Shown: positions 25,532 to 34,046 of the stretch, piece by piece
Layout of the letters: each line of letters opens with the position of its first letter
Numbering within the stretch: position 1 is the stretch's first letter
NCBI RefSeq assembly: GCF_033441515.1
Contig: NZ_JAWQJT010000002.1
Span: 868,001 to 932,000 of the forward strand
Source: Amycolatopsis solani
GTDB lineage: Bacteria; Actinomycetota; Actinomycetes; Mycobacteriales; Pseudonocardiaceae
Length of the DNA: 64,000 nt
Direction of reading: 5' to 3'
Program-made: the position numbers and the translations under genes
Notes under the pieces: generated by a model
Database searches by the model: none
What the model saw: only the letters and a program-made list of their open reading frames with translations
What the model was told of the DNA's origin: nothing

Positions 25532-26220
25532 GGCTGCGGTTCCCGTTCTTCGATGCTTTCGAGGGTGCCCTTGTGCAGGCGGGCCACGCGGGCGCCGAGG
25601 TCGATGAGGCGGTCGTCGTGGGAGGCGACGAGGACGGCGAAGTCCTGGTCGACGAGGTAGCGCAGGGTGTCGAGCACGAGGTCGGCGGAGGCTTCGTCGA
25701 GCTGGGAGGTGGGTTCGTCGGCGAGGATGACGGTGGAGCGGGCGGCGAGGACGCAGCCGAATGCGAGGCGTTGCTGTTGTCCGCCGGAGAGGGCGGAGAT
25801 CTTCCAGTCGCCGGTGCCGTGCAGGCCGAGCTGGCCGAGGATGTCTTCGGCGTTGCAGTCGGTGCCGGCGGCTTCGGCGGCGGCGTGGAGGTTTTCGGCG
25901 ACCGTGAGGTAGCCGAGGAGGTTGTCGGCGGGGTTCTGGAAGACCAGGCCGAGGTGGTGGCGGCGCAGTGCTCGTCGTTCGCGGTGCTTGAGCTTGCGGA
26001 CGTCGGCGCCTTGGAAGGTCAGCGTGCCGCGGGCGGGTTGTTCGAACAGGCCCAGTACGCGCAGCAGCGTGGATTTGCCGGAGCCGGAGGGGCCGGCGAG
26101 GACGGTCATGCCGCGGGCGGGGACGTCGATGCTGACGTCGTCGACGCCGGTGACGATGCCGGCGGGGGTCTGGTAGTCCACGCCGATGCCGTGGAGGGAG
26201 AAGATCGGTTTTTCAGGCAC
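25528..26220 (-). CDS. ABC transporter ATP-binding protein (LolD/MacB-type), 2
   Basis: A 230-residue ATPase with Walker A LAGPSGSGKSTLLRVLG, canonical signature LSGGQQQRLAFG, Walker B VILADEPTSQLDE and H-loop VASHDDRL. It differs clearly from the first ATPase, so the pair is not a recent duplication. It overlaps the permease gene by 8 nt. Two ATPases serving one fused permease fits a heterodimeric nucleotide-binding pair. Confidence 0.9.
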   Translation of the reverse strand: MPEKPIFSLHGIGVDYQTPAGIVTGVDDVSIDVPARGMTVLAGPSGSGKSTLLRVLGLFEQPARGTLTFQGADVRKLKHRERRALRRHHLGLVFQNPADNLLGYLTVAENLHAAAEAAGTDCNAEDILGQLGLHGTGDWKISALSGGQQQRLAFGCVLAARSTVILADEPTSQLDEASADLVLDTLRYLVDQDFAVLVASHDDRLIDLGARVARLHKGTLESIEEREPQP

Positions 26221-28795
26221 GGATCAGCTCCGCGGTCCGGGCGGTGCGCACCGAGCGCACCGCGATCCAGCCGGCCAGCGCGACGACGGCCACGCCGATG
26301 ACGACGACGGTGAGCACGAAGGGCAGCGGGTCGGGTAGTTCCGAGCGGGGTGCGAGGAAGGTGGCGGGGTCGAAGCGCGGTACCGAGAGGCCGGCGACGG
26401 AGATCCCGCAGACGACGCCGACGACGATCGCGAGGCCGCTGAGCGCGCCGAGTTCCATGAGGTGGCTGGCGAGCAGGGTCCGTGGGCGCATGCCCATGCG
26501 CAGCACCAGCGCGCCGGCGAGGGCGTTCTGCCGACGGCGGACTTCGACGGCCACGAGCAGGGCCAGGATCGCGACGATGCCGAGGACGGCGCCGAGGAGG
26601 GCGACGAACGAGAACGTCCAGGAGACGACGAAGAACGGGAGGCCGTCGAGGGCGGTTTCGCGGCTGACCCGGTTGGGGATGAAGACGCCGGCGCCGCGCA
26701 GCGCGGTGGTCGCTTCGGCCAGCGGCGCTTGGGTGAGCACGCTCCACTTGGGGACGCTGTCGAGCTGTGCGTGGCTGAGCACCGTGCGGGAGACGACGTA
26801 GCCGGGTGAGGTGCCGATCATGGGGAACACCGGCAGGTCGCCGGCGGGGACGGCGTCGGGGAGGCCGTCGGGCAGGGTGGCGGTCTGCTTGGGGGTGTGG
26901 CCGATGCGGATCACTGGTGTCCCGCGCGGGTCGGGCTGGGAGATCTTGCGCAGGAGCTCGTCGAGGTCGCCGGTCGGGACGCTGTCCACGGCGGCGCCGT
27001 GGGCGAACGTCGCTGGGTCGACGACGAGCACCACGCTGCCGGTGCCGGTCAGTTCGCCGACGACGGTGCTGGTGCCGGCGAGGGACGGCGGCATCGCGAC
27101 GTCGCCCATGCCGATCGGGCTGTCGGTGTCGAGGCGGGCGTTGCTGCCGACGAAGACGGCGGACTTGGTGTTGAGCGCCTCTTCCTGACCGTGGGCGATG
27201 CCGATCCCGGTGGCGAGGGTGCCCACGGCGAGGGTGCCGATGACGAGGACGCCGGTGACCGGTGCGCGGGCGCCGGCGAGGCGCCGGATCGCCAGCTGCA
27301 ACGCGGGTTTGGACCAGAAGCGGGCGCGGTGGGAGGCGTGCAGAGCGAGCCACGCCAGCCGGGCGGTCAGCAGGCCCACGGTCAGCACCACGAACACCGG
27401 GTAGGTCAGTGCCAGCGGATCCACCTGCGGTAATGGATTTCCGAGCCGGGATCCGCCGCCGTAGTGGGCCAGCCGGGTCCAGCCGAGCCAGGCCATGCCC
27501 GCCGTCGCGAGTTCCCACGGGAAGTACGCGAGCACCCGGGCCCGGTTGCCCTTGCGCCGCACCCGGCCGAGTTCGAACTCGCGGTGCACGCGGACGGCGA
27601 CGACGGCGGCCAGCAGAGCCAGCGAGAGCACCAGGGTTCCGGCGGCGACTCCGACGGCCCGCAGCTCGGCGGCCGGGTCGGGGGCGCCGGGCGGGCCGTA
27701 GACGCCGAGCAGCAGCCGGGCCGCGACGGCTCCGGCGGCGCCGCCGAGGAGGATCGGCAGGCCGAGTTCGGCGACGGCGAGGCCGCCGAGGGCGGCCGGG
27801 CCGCTGCCGCGGGCGGAGAGCAGCCGCAGTTGCGCGTGCCGCCGCTGGTACCACTGCAGGGCGACGGTGCCGAGGCCGGCGCAGCCGACCAGGACGCTGA
27901 TCAGGGCGAGCGGCAGGATCGAGACGAACACGTTGTCCTGGGCCTGGCGGGCGATCTGCACCGAGCGCTCGAAGGTCGGGACGTCGGCGGCGACGAGGGA
28001 GCCGAGGCCCTGGGCGGTCAGGTCGGCGCGGACGTCGTCGACGAGGTCGTGGGAGCGCTGCAGCAGGTCTTCGGCGCCGCTGAGGGTGGTCGGTGCCTGC
28101 TCGTAGAAGGAGATGTGGAAGTACTGCATCGTCGGCAGGCCGATGGTCTTGACGGCGGTGTCGAAGGTCTTCTGGTCGGTGGCGAAGGCGACCGAGTCGA
28201 TCGGGTCGTTGGCCAGGCGGTCGATGACGGCGCCGGACTGCTGGGAGCACCAGAACCGGGGTGGCGGGTCGAGCAGGTCGCGGTAGATGCCGGTGACCGG
28301 GGGCAGCGTGGCGCCGTGGAAGTCGGGCGTGGTGCCGATCCCGATGTGTTCGGCGTCGGCGACGACGTTGCCGAGCCACAGCCCGGGGGCGCGGGTGCCC
28401 TGCTGCAGTGCGAGGTTGTCCAGACCGGTCTGGTCGCGGTAGCCGAGGCGGATCTTGTAGTGGGGGTCGCCGTTGAACTGGGTGCCGGGCAGGACGGTGG
28501 TGTAGGCGCCGACGACCGGTGCGCCGAAGCCGTGCGCGGGAGCGTGCCGTTGGACGGCTTGGGTGAGGGCGGGGATGTCCTGGACGCGGATGTTGCCCTT
28601 GCCGAACACCGGGCCGTAGCTGTCGGGGCAGGTGATGCCGGTCTGGTAAGTGACGGCGGCGCCGCCGGCGGCGGAGGCCTGCAGGACCGCGGCGGTGCCG
28701 AGGAAGCAGGCGAGCAGCGAGGTCACCGCGGCCACGATCAGCGTCAGCGGGCTGGAGAGGGCGGCTTTCGGGGCCGCTCGCCACGGCTTGGTCAC
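26213..28795 (-). CDS. FtsX/MacB-like ABC permease, fused double unit
   Basis: A large integral membrane permease of about 860 residues, twice the usual FtsX length. It has an N-terminal helix (TLIVAAVTSLLACFLGTAAVL), a large extracytoplasmic domain, a helix group around residues 300-480, a second extracytoplasmic domain and a final helix group (VVSWTFSFVALLGAVLGIVAIL..., VLTVVVIGVAVVALAGWIAV). It acts with the two downstream ATPases and probably extrudes lipids, peptides or antibiotics or transmits envelope signals. The GTG at 28795 opens the natural N-terminus (VTKPWRAAPKAALSS). In-frame starts up to 28852 are possible. Confidence 0.82.
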   Translation of the reverse strand: MTKPWRAAPKAALSSPLTLIVAAVTSLLACFLGTAAVLQASAAGGAAVTYQTGITCPDSYGPVFGKGNIRVQDIPALTQAVQRHAPAHGFGAPVVGAYTTVLPGTQFNGDPHYKIRLGYRDQTGLDNLALQQGTRAPGLWLGNVVADAEHIGIGTTPDFHGATLPPVTGIYRDLLDPPPRFWCSQQSGAVIDRLANDPIDSVAFATDQKTFDTAVKTIGLPTMQYFHISFYEQAPTTLSGAEDLLQRSHDLVDDVRADLTAQGLGSLVAADVPTFERSVQIARQAQDNVFVSILPLALISVLVGCAGLGTVALQWYQRRHAQLRLLSARGSGPAALGGLAVAELGLPILLGGAAGAVAARLLLGVYGPPGAPDPAAELRAVGVAAGTLVLSLALLAAVVAVRVHREFELGRVRRKGNRARVLAYFPWELATAGMAWLGWTRLAHYGGGSRLGNPLPQVDPLALTYPVFVVLTVGLLTARLAWLALHASHRARFWSKPALQLAIRRLAGARAPVTGVLVIGTLAVGTLATGIGIAHGQEEALNTKSAVFVGSNARLDTDSPIGMGDVAMPPSLAGTSTVVGELTGTGSVVLVVDPATFAHGAAVDSVPTGDLDELLRKISQPDPRGTPVIRIGHTPKQTATLPDGLPDAVPAGDLPVFPMIGTSPGYVVSRTVLSHAQLDSVPKWSVLTQAPLAEATTALRGAGVFIPNRVSRETALDGLPFFVVSWTFSFVALLGAVLGIVAILALLVAVEVRRRQNALAGALVLRMGMRPRTLLASHLMELGALSGLAIVVGVVCGISVAGLSVPRFDPATFLAPRSELPDPLPFVLTVVVIGVAVVALAGWIAVRSVRTARTAELIRA

Positions 28796-28941
28796 TCTGC
28801 GTTGTCCAATCTTCCCCCATGTCACCCGCATGGACGCGCACGCTACCGGCATACCCGAGGGGTTGGAACGTTTTTGTCACGATCGTTAAACGCGGGACAT
28901 GGTCACGCCCGGCGCAACCCGGACGGCCATCCGGCCGGTTT

Positions 28942-28957
28942 AGTGGTCTAGACCTTG
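28942..28957. promoter_or_regulatory. DasR-type operator (dre) upstream of chitinase
   Basis: AGTGGTCTAGACCTTG matches 13 of 16 bases of the DasR consensus AGTGGTCTAGACCACT known from Streptomyces chitin and aminosugar genes. It lies 85-101 nt upstream of the chitinase start, in the divergent region with the ABC permease. Confidence 0.7.
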
Positions 28958-28961
28958 ACGT

Positions 28962-28985
28962 CAGGATTGGTCTGATCCAATCCTG
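28962..28985. promoter_or_regulatory. Second dre-like palindrome upstream of chitinase
   Basis: CAGGATTGG-TCTGAT-CCAATCCTG has perfect 9-bp arms and contains TGGTCTGATCCA, differing from the dre core TGGTCTAGACCA at two positions. Only 4 nt separate it from the first site, giving a tandem arrangement. Confidence 0.55.
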
Positions 28986-29042
28986 AAGGCGTTCCCCCGT
29001 GCACCGCCGCGGCACGGTTCACCGCCGGCTCTGGAGCGCTCG

Positions 29043-30785
29043 ATGCGACCACGCAGAATCTTCTCCCGAATGTCCGTTTTCCTGGCCACGCTGGCGGTTT
29101 CGGCCGGTTCGCTGGTCACCGCCGCCGAGACCGCCCAGGCCGCCACGCCGCTGCCCGCGCACGTGTTCGCGCCCTACTTCGAAGCCTGGACGGGGGAGAG
29201 CCCGGCCGCGCTGGCCCAGCAGTCCGGCGCCAAGCACCTCACGATGGCGTTCATCCAGGCCGCCACCAAGGGCTCCTGCACCGTCTACTGGAATGGTGAC
29301 ACCGGGATGCCGATCGCGAACGCGACCTTCGGCGCCGACATCGCCACCATCCGCTCCCGCGGCGGGGACGTCATCCCCTCCTTCGGCGGCTACACCGCCG
29401 ACAACACCGGAACCGAAATCGCCGACAGCTGCACCAGCGTGGACTCGATCGCCGCCGCGTACGAATCGGTGATCACCACCTACGACGTCCCGCGGCTCGA
29501 CATGGACATCGAGGACAACTCGCTGACCAACTCCGCCGGGATCGACCGCCGCAACAAGGCCATCAAGAAGGTCCAGGACTGGGCCGCCGCGAACGGGCGC
29601 TCCCTGCAGATCTCCTACACCCTGCCCACCACCACCCGCGGCCTCGCCGACAGCGGGCTGGCCGTGCTGCGCAACGCCGTCACCAACGGCACCCGCGTCG
29701 ACGTGGTCAACCTGATGACCTTCGACTACTACGACAACGCCGCCCACCAGATGGCCACCGACACCCAGACCGCCGCCACCGGCCTGGTTTCCCAGCTCGC
29801 CGCGCTCTACCCGGGCAAGACGCAGGCGCAGCTGTGGGCGAGCGTCGGGGTCACCGAGATGATCGGCGTCGACGACTTCGGCCCCGCCGAGACGTTCACC
29901 ACCGCCGACGCCGCCACCGTCTACAACTGGGCCGTCTCGAAGGGCATCAACGAGATCTCCTTCTGGGCGCTGCAGCGCGACAACGGCGGCTGCCCCGGCG
30001 GCGGCGCCGCGGACAACTGCTCCGGTATCGCGCAGGACACCTGGTTCTTCAGCCACGCCTTCGAACCCTTCACCGGCGGCACCTCCGTGCCCGGCAACGA
30101 CTTCTCGGTCACCGCGAACCCGGCCTCGGCTGCCGTCGACCCCGGCAAGTCCGCCACCGCCACCATCGCCACCGCGGTGACGTCCGGCTCCGCCCAGCAG
30201 GTCGCGCTCTCGGTCACCGGCGCACCCGCCGGCGTCACGGCGTCGGTCAGCCCGGGCACGGTCACCGCGGGCGGCACCGCGACCCTGTCGGTGAGCACCA
30301 CGACCGCGGCCGTCCCCGGGGTCTACCCGCTGACGATCACCGGCACCGCCGGCTCCGGCAGCCACAGCGCCACCTTCACCCTCACCGTCACCGGCACCCC
30401 GCCCGCCGGCGGCGTGGTCAACGGCGGCTTCGAAACCGGCACGCTGAGCCCGTGGAGCGCCACCGGCGACGCGATCGTCGCCTCCCCGGCCCACTCCGGC
30501 ACGCACGCCCTGCAGGTCGTACCCACCGCCTCGGCCACCGGCGAAGCCGCGCAGAACATCACCCTGGCCCCCAACCACGCCTACACCCTCAAGGCGTGGG
30601 TCCAGGGCAGCTACGCCTACATCGGCGTCCGCGGCGGGGCCACCGCGAGCACGTGGACCTCGAGCAGCGGCTGGACGCAGCTGTCAGTGCCCTTCACCAC
30701 CGGCGCGTCGGGCGCGGTGACGGTCTACGTCCACGGCTGGTACGGCCAAAGTGCCCTCTACGCGGACGACTTCACCATCGGCTGA
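29043..30785 (+). CDS. Secreted GH18 chitinase with C-terminal carbohydrate-binding module
   Basis: A 580-residue extracellular enzyme. It has a long signal peptide (about residues 1-34, ending AETAQA), a GH18 TIM barrel (about 36-345) with the catalytic DxDxE as LDMDIEDN near residue 153, MTFDYYDN further on, and FWALQRD near the barrel end. These are followed by an Ig-like beta-sandwich (355-450) and a jelly-roll module (about 460-580, NGGFETGTLSPW...) of the CenC/CBM4_9 kind. It would hydrolyse chitin outside the cell. Two DasR-type operators upstream suggest induction by GlcNAc and chitin products. Confidence 0.92.
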   Translation: MRPRRIFSRMSVFLATLAVSAGSLVTAAETAQAATPLPAHVFAPYFEAWTGESPAALAQQSGAKHLTMAFIQAATKGSCTVYWNGDTGMPIANATFGADIATIRSRGGDVIPSFGGYTADNTGTEIADSCTSVDSIAAAYESVITTYDVPRLDMDIEDNSLTNSAGIDRRNKAIKKVQDWAAANGRSLQISYTLPTTTRGLADSGLAVLRNAVTNGTRVDVVNLMTFDYYDNAAHQMATDTQTAATGLVSQLAALYPGKTQAQLWASVGVTEMIGVDDFGPAETFTTADAATVYNWAVSKGINEISFWALQRDNGGCPGGGAADNCSGIAQDTWFFSHAFEPFTGGTSVPGNDFSVTANPASAAVDPGKSATATIATAVTSGSAQQVALSVTGAPAGVTASVSPGTVTAGGTATLSVSTTTAAVPGVYPLTITGTAGSGSHSATFTLTVTGTPPAGGVVNGGFETGTLSPWSATGDAIVASPAHSGTHALQVVPTASATGEAAQNITLAPNHAYTLKAWVQGSYAYIGVRGGATASTWTSSSGWTQLSVPFTTGASGAVTVYVHGWYGQSALYADDFTIG

Positions 30786-30794
30786 GGCGTTCGG

Positions 30795-30836
30795 CGGCGG
30801 CCCGGTTGCGCAAAGCGGAGGTTGGCCGGGCCGCCG
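30795..30836. terminator. Stem-loop after the chitinase gene
   Basis: CGGCGGCCCGG and CCGGGCCGCCG are perfect 11-bp inverted arms around a 20-nt loop, starting 9 nt after the stop codon. A probable terminator isolating the chitinase. Confidence 0.55.
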
Positions 30837-30891
30837 CGGGGCGAAAGACTCGCCAGGAGGATCTCTCGCCCCGCCCCCGCCAGGAGGACCG

Positions 30892-31434
30892 ATGCCGCAC
30901 ATCCCGCTCGACCCGAACCTGCCCGGGATCTCCTCGCTCTTCGCCTACCGGCCGGAGACCGCGGCCCCGCTCGGGCAGCTGGCCCAAGTGCTGCTGCGCG
31001 GCCCGAACTCCCTCAGCGTCGGCGAACGCGAGCTGATCGCGACCGTCGTGTCCAACGGCAACGAGTGCCGCTTCTGCACCGGCAGCCACGCCGCCGCGGC
31101 CGCCGAAACCCTCGACGGCGGCCGCGCGGTGGTCGACGCCGCGTGCGGCGGGATCGACGACGCCCCCGTCTCGGCGAAGATCAAGGCACTGCTGTGGATC
31201 GCCCTCGCCGTCCGCGAAACCGGGCGCGCGGTCACCGGCGAGCTCGTCGCGGCCGCCCGCGCCGAGGGCGCCACCGACGTCGAGATCCACGACACCGTGC
31301 TGATCGCGGCGTCGTTTTGCCTGTTCAACCGGTACGTCGACGGGCTCGCCACGGTCGCCCCCGACGACCAGGCCGTCTACGACCAGATCGGCAAGCGCCT
31401 CGCCGCCGACGGCTACGCCGGGCTAGGGAACTAG
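30892..31434 (+). CDS. AhpD/carboxymuconolactone-decarboxylase-like protein
   Basis: A 180-residue all-helical protein of the peroxidase-related AhpD type. It carries the CxxC-x-x-x-H active site in ECRFCTGSH near residue 55, preceded by LSVGERELIATVVS, the family's canonical helix. It probably reduces peroxides or acts as a thiol-disulfide partner. The ATG at 30892 has a strong AGGAGG 5 nt upstream, so the longer open frame upstream is rejected. It is convergent with the alcohol-dehydrogenase gene (12-nt overlap). Confidence 0.88.
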   Translation: MPHIPLDPNLPGISSLFAYRPETAAPLGQLAQVLLRGPNSLSVGERELIATVVSNGNECRFCTGSHAAAAAETLDGGRAVVDAACGGIDDAPVSAKIKALLWIALAVRETGRAVTGELVAAARAEGATDVEIHDTVLIAASFCLFNRYVDGLATVAPDDQAVYDQIGKRLAADGYAGLGN

Positions 31435-32376
31435 CACCACGCGCCCCGGGCGGGTCCACGCCCGGGGCGCGTCCGGCAGCGCGACCCGCGCGTAGTCGAC
31501 GGTGAGCGCGCCGGCGATCGCGTGCTCCACCACCGTCAGCAGCGCCTCGCGGCGCTGGTCGGCGGTCAGCTCGTTGTTCGTGTAACCCCGGACGTGCAGC
31601 GAGCGGCTGCGCAGCAGGGCCGAGGACAGGGAGCTCTGCTCGCCTGCGGAGCTGCCGAGGTTGACCAGGCGCCCGCCCGGGCGCAGCGCGTGCAGCGCCG
31701 CCGCGGCCGGGAGCCCCCACACCGGGTCGATCACCAGGTCGGCCGGCCATTCGCCGAGCCGACGCGCCAGGCTCCCCACGTCGTCACCGGCTTCGAGCCG
31801 GACCGTGGAGTCCGCGCCGAGCCGCCGGGCTCTCGCCAGCGCGGCGTCCGAACGCGCGCACGCGACGACGTGCCCCGCACCCGCTACCCGCGCCAGCTGG
31901 ATCGCCGACTGGCCGACCACGCCACCGGCGCCGAGCACCAGGACCGTCTCACCGGTGGCGAGGCGCCCGGTCCCGGTCAGGCACCGCCACGCCGCGACCG
32001 CCGACAGCCCGAGCGCCGCCACCAGCGCGTGGTCGGCCCCGGGCGGCAGGACGACCACATCGGCGGCCGCCACCACGGCGTGCTCGGCCATGCTGCCGTC
32101 GCCGGGGATCATGCCCGCGGTCGTGGCGAACCAGACCGGCGTGCCCGCCGGGTGCGTCGGCGCCGGCCGCGTCAGGACGCCGACCCCCTGCACGCCCGGC
32201 ACGTACGGCGTCGCCGGGCGGCCGAAGTAGGACGTGCCGGACGCGCAGAGCAGGTCCAGCGGGGTGATCGGGGCCGCCGTGACACTGACCGCGACCTCTT
32301 CCGGTCCCGGTTCGGGCACCGGCCGGTCGGTCACCACCGGCGGCTCGCCCGCCACCCGGATCTCCGCGGCGCGCAC
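31423..32376 (-). CDS. MDR-type zinc-independent alcohol dehydrogenase/quinone reductase
   Basis: A 317-residue medium-chain dehydrogenase, last gene of the leftward catabolic operon. The GroES-like N-terminus (PEEVAVSVTAAPITPLDLL) and Rossmann motif VLVLGAGGVVGQSAIQLARV are intact, and zinc ligands are not evident. It begins 6 nt after the dioxygenase stop. It may reduce the product of ring cleavage, as maleylacetate reductases do in hydroxyquinol pathways, though it belongs to a different family; this role is an inference from context. Confidence 0.85.
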   Translation of the reverse strand: MRAAEIRVAGEPPVVTDRPVPEPGPEEVAVSVTAAPITPLDLLCASGTSYFGRPATPYVPGVQGVGVLTRPAPTHPAGTPVWFATTAGMIPGDGSMAEHAVVAAADVVVLPPGADHALVAALGLSAVAAWRCLTGTGRLATGETVLVLGAGGVVGQSAIQLARVAGAGHVVACARSDAALARARRLGADSTVRLEAGDDVGSLARRLGEWPADLVIDPVWGLPAAAALHALRPGGRLVNLGSSAGEQSSLSSALLRSRSLHVRGYTNNELTADQRREALLTVVEHAIAGALTVDYARVALPDAPRAWTRPGRVVLVP

Positions 32377-32382
32377 CGCGGG

Positions 32383-33243
32383 TCACACGGGCTGGAGGAC
32401 GAAGTCGTACCGCGCCTCGAGCCACGGCCCGGCGCAGTGCCCGCCGTCCGGCGTCGGCCCGGGCTCGCGGGACTCGAAGGCGACGACCAGTTCCTGTTTG
32501 GTGCCGAACACGACGTCGCTGTCGAGGTACTCGGCGCCTTCCTGGAACAGGTGCGTGATCAGCGGCTCGTAGCCGGCCGCGTTGATCAGGAAGTGCACGT
32601 GGGCGGGCCGGAAGTGGCTGATGTCGGTGCCGCTGATCAGTGCGCCGACCGGGCCGTCCATCGGGATCGAATAGCCCTTGGGCGCGATCGTGCGCAGGCA
32701 GTAGGTGCCGTCGGCGCGGCTGGTGTACTTCGCGCGCAGCCGGGCTTCGTCGATACCGGGCAGCTGCGACTCGTACGCGCCTTCCTCGTCGGCCTGCCAC
32801 ACGTCGAGCACCGCGCCGGCGACGGGGGAGCCGTCGAGCCCGGCGACGGTCCCGGTGATGTAGAGCGGCGTGCCCGGCAGGCCGTCGGACATGTCGCCGC
32901 CGAACTCCTTTTCGGGGGAGCCGTCGATGTGGAACGGGCCGAGCACGGTGGCCGGGGTCGCCTTCGCGTCGAAGGCGTGGTTCATCTGCACCACCAGCAT
33001 GCTCAAGCCCAGCACGTCGGAGGCGAGGATGAACTCCTCGCGCTTCTCGTCGCTGATCTGCCCGGTTTCGGTCAGCCACCGCATCGCGGCCATCCACTCG
33101 GTTTCGCTCAGCCGCACCTCGCGGGCGAAGGCGTGCAGGTGGCGCACGAGCGCGGCCAGCACCTCCGCCGTGCGCGGGTCGTGCGCGCTCGTCCAGCGCG
33201 CCGCGGCCAGCTCAGTGATGTTGTCCTCGGTGACGAGCTGCAT
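32383..33243 (-). CDS. Intradiol ring-cleavage dioxygenase (catechol/hydroxyquinol 1,2-dioxygenase type)
   Basis: A 286-residue non-haem Fe(III) dioxygenase. The N-terminal helical dimerisation domain (1-100) is followed by the beta-sandwich with the iron ligands in context: Tyr in EGAYESQ, Tyr in DGTYCLRTI and two His in FRPAHVHF. The N-terminal domain and GPFHIDGSPEKEFGGDMSDG are most like hydroxyquinol 1,2-dioxygenases, which open 1,2,4-trihydroxybenzene to maleylacetate. It is the third gene of the operon starting at the CoA transferase. Confidence 0.88.
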   Translation of the reverse strand: MQLVTEDNITELAAARWTSAHDPRTAEVLAALVRHLHAFAREVRLSETEWMAAMRWLTETGQISDEKREEFILASDVLGLSMLVVQMNHAFDAKATPATVLGPFHIDGSPEKEFGGDMSDGLPGTPLYITGTVAGLDGSPVAGAVLDVWQADEEGAYESQLPGIDEARLRAKYTSRADGTYCLRTIAPKGYSIPMDGPVGALISGTDISHFRPAHVHFLINAAGYEPLITHLFQEGAEYLDSDVVFGTKQELVVAFESREPGPTPDGGHCAGPWLEARYDFVLQPV

Positions 33244-33254
33244 CGGCGTTCCTC

Positions 33255-34046
33255 TCAGGGTTCGGGGTCCGGCGGCACCGGGCGGTTGTTCAGGTCGACC
33301 GACCGGAAGATGTCGTCCGCGACGGGGTGGCGCAGCTCCTCGGCGAGCTGGCCGATCAGCCCGGCGGTCCGGGCCAGCAGCGCGAACCCGCGCAGCAGTT
33401 CCAGCGGCAGCCCGAGGTCGGCCAGCGCCGCGCCGCAGGCGCCCGCGCCGTTGAGCGGCAGCGTTTTCCCGAGCACCCGGGGGTGCACCCGGCCGATCGC
33501 GGCGAACAGTTCCAGGTGGGGGCCGCGCAGGCCCTCCTCTTCGGCGATCGCGAACAGCCGCCGGGTGCGCGGGTCCCCGTCCTTGTGCACGTGGTGCCCG
33601 AGCCCCGGGACGAACTTCTTTTCCGCACGCTGCTTTTCGACCGTCGCGAGCGCGAGCGCGTCCCAGCCGGCTTCGTCGGCCGGGCGTTCGGCGGTCTCGA
33701 GCACGGCGTGCAGGAACCGGCCGCAGTCCTCGGTGACGCCGAGGAACCGCGACCCGCCGCCCAGCAGCCCGGCGGCGAGCGCACCCTGCACGGAGTCGGG
33801 GGCGGAGAGGTAGGTCAGCCGGGTCACGATCGCCGTCGGGGTGAAACCGTGGTCGGCCAGCGCGGCCAGCACCGCCTCGAAGACCCGGGTCTCCCCTTTG
33901 GACGGACGGCGCTGCGTCGCGAGCCAGAACGCGAGCTCGCCGAAACCGACCGAGCCCATGACGTCTTCGGCGAGGTCCTGGCCGAGCAGCGTGATCTTGT
34001 CCTTCGTGGACGAACCCAGCGCGGTTTCGTAGACGCGGTCAGGCAT
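33255..34046 (-). CDS. Citryl-CoA lyase/citrate-synthase-fold protein
   Basis: A 263-residue protein with the reduced citrate-synthase fold. The region KKFVPGLGHHVHKDGDPRTRRLF is the substrate-binding segment, followed by RVLGKTLPLNGAGACGAALADLGLPLELLRGFALLARTAG. At this length it matches citryl-CoA lyase-type proteins rather than full citrate synthases (about 430 residues). It overlaps the CoA-transferase gene by 8 nt, which suggests that it cleaves or condenses the CoA ester made by that enzyme. The true substrate is unknown. Confidence 0.8.
   Translation of the reverse strand: MPDRVYETALGSSTKDKITLLGQDLAEDVMGSVGFGELAFWLATQRRPSKGETRVFEAVLAALADHGFTPTAIVTRLTYLSAPDSVQGALAAGLLGGGSRFLGVTEDCGRFLHAVLETAERPADEAGWDALALATVEKQRAEKKFVPGLGHHVHKDGDPRTRRLFAIAEEEGLRGPHLELFAAIGRVHPRVLGKTLPLNGAGACGAALADLGLPLELLRGFALLARTAGLIGQLAEELRHPVADDIFRSVDLNNRPVPPDPEP

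Noticed and set aside
26106..29015. A 969-codon minus-strand frame over the ABC permease
   Set aside because: It is the shifted shadow of the permease gene; the permease frame has membrane helices and coupled overlaps.
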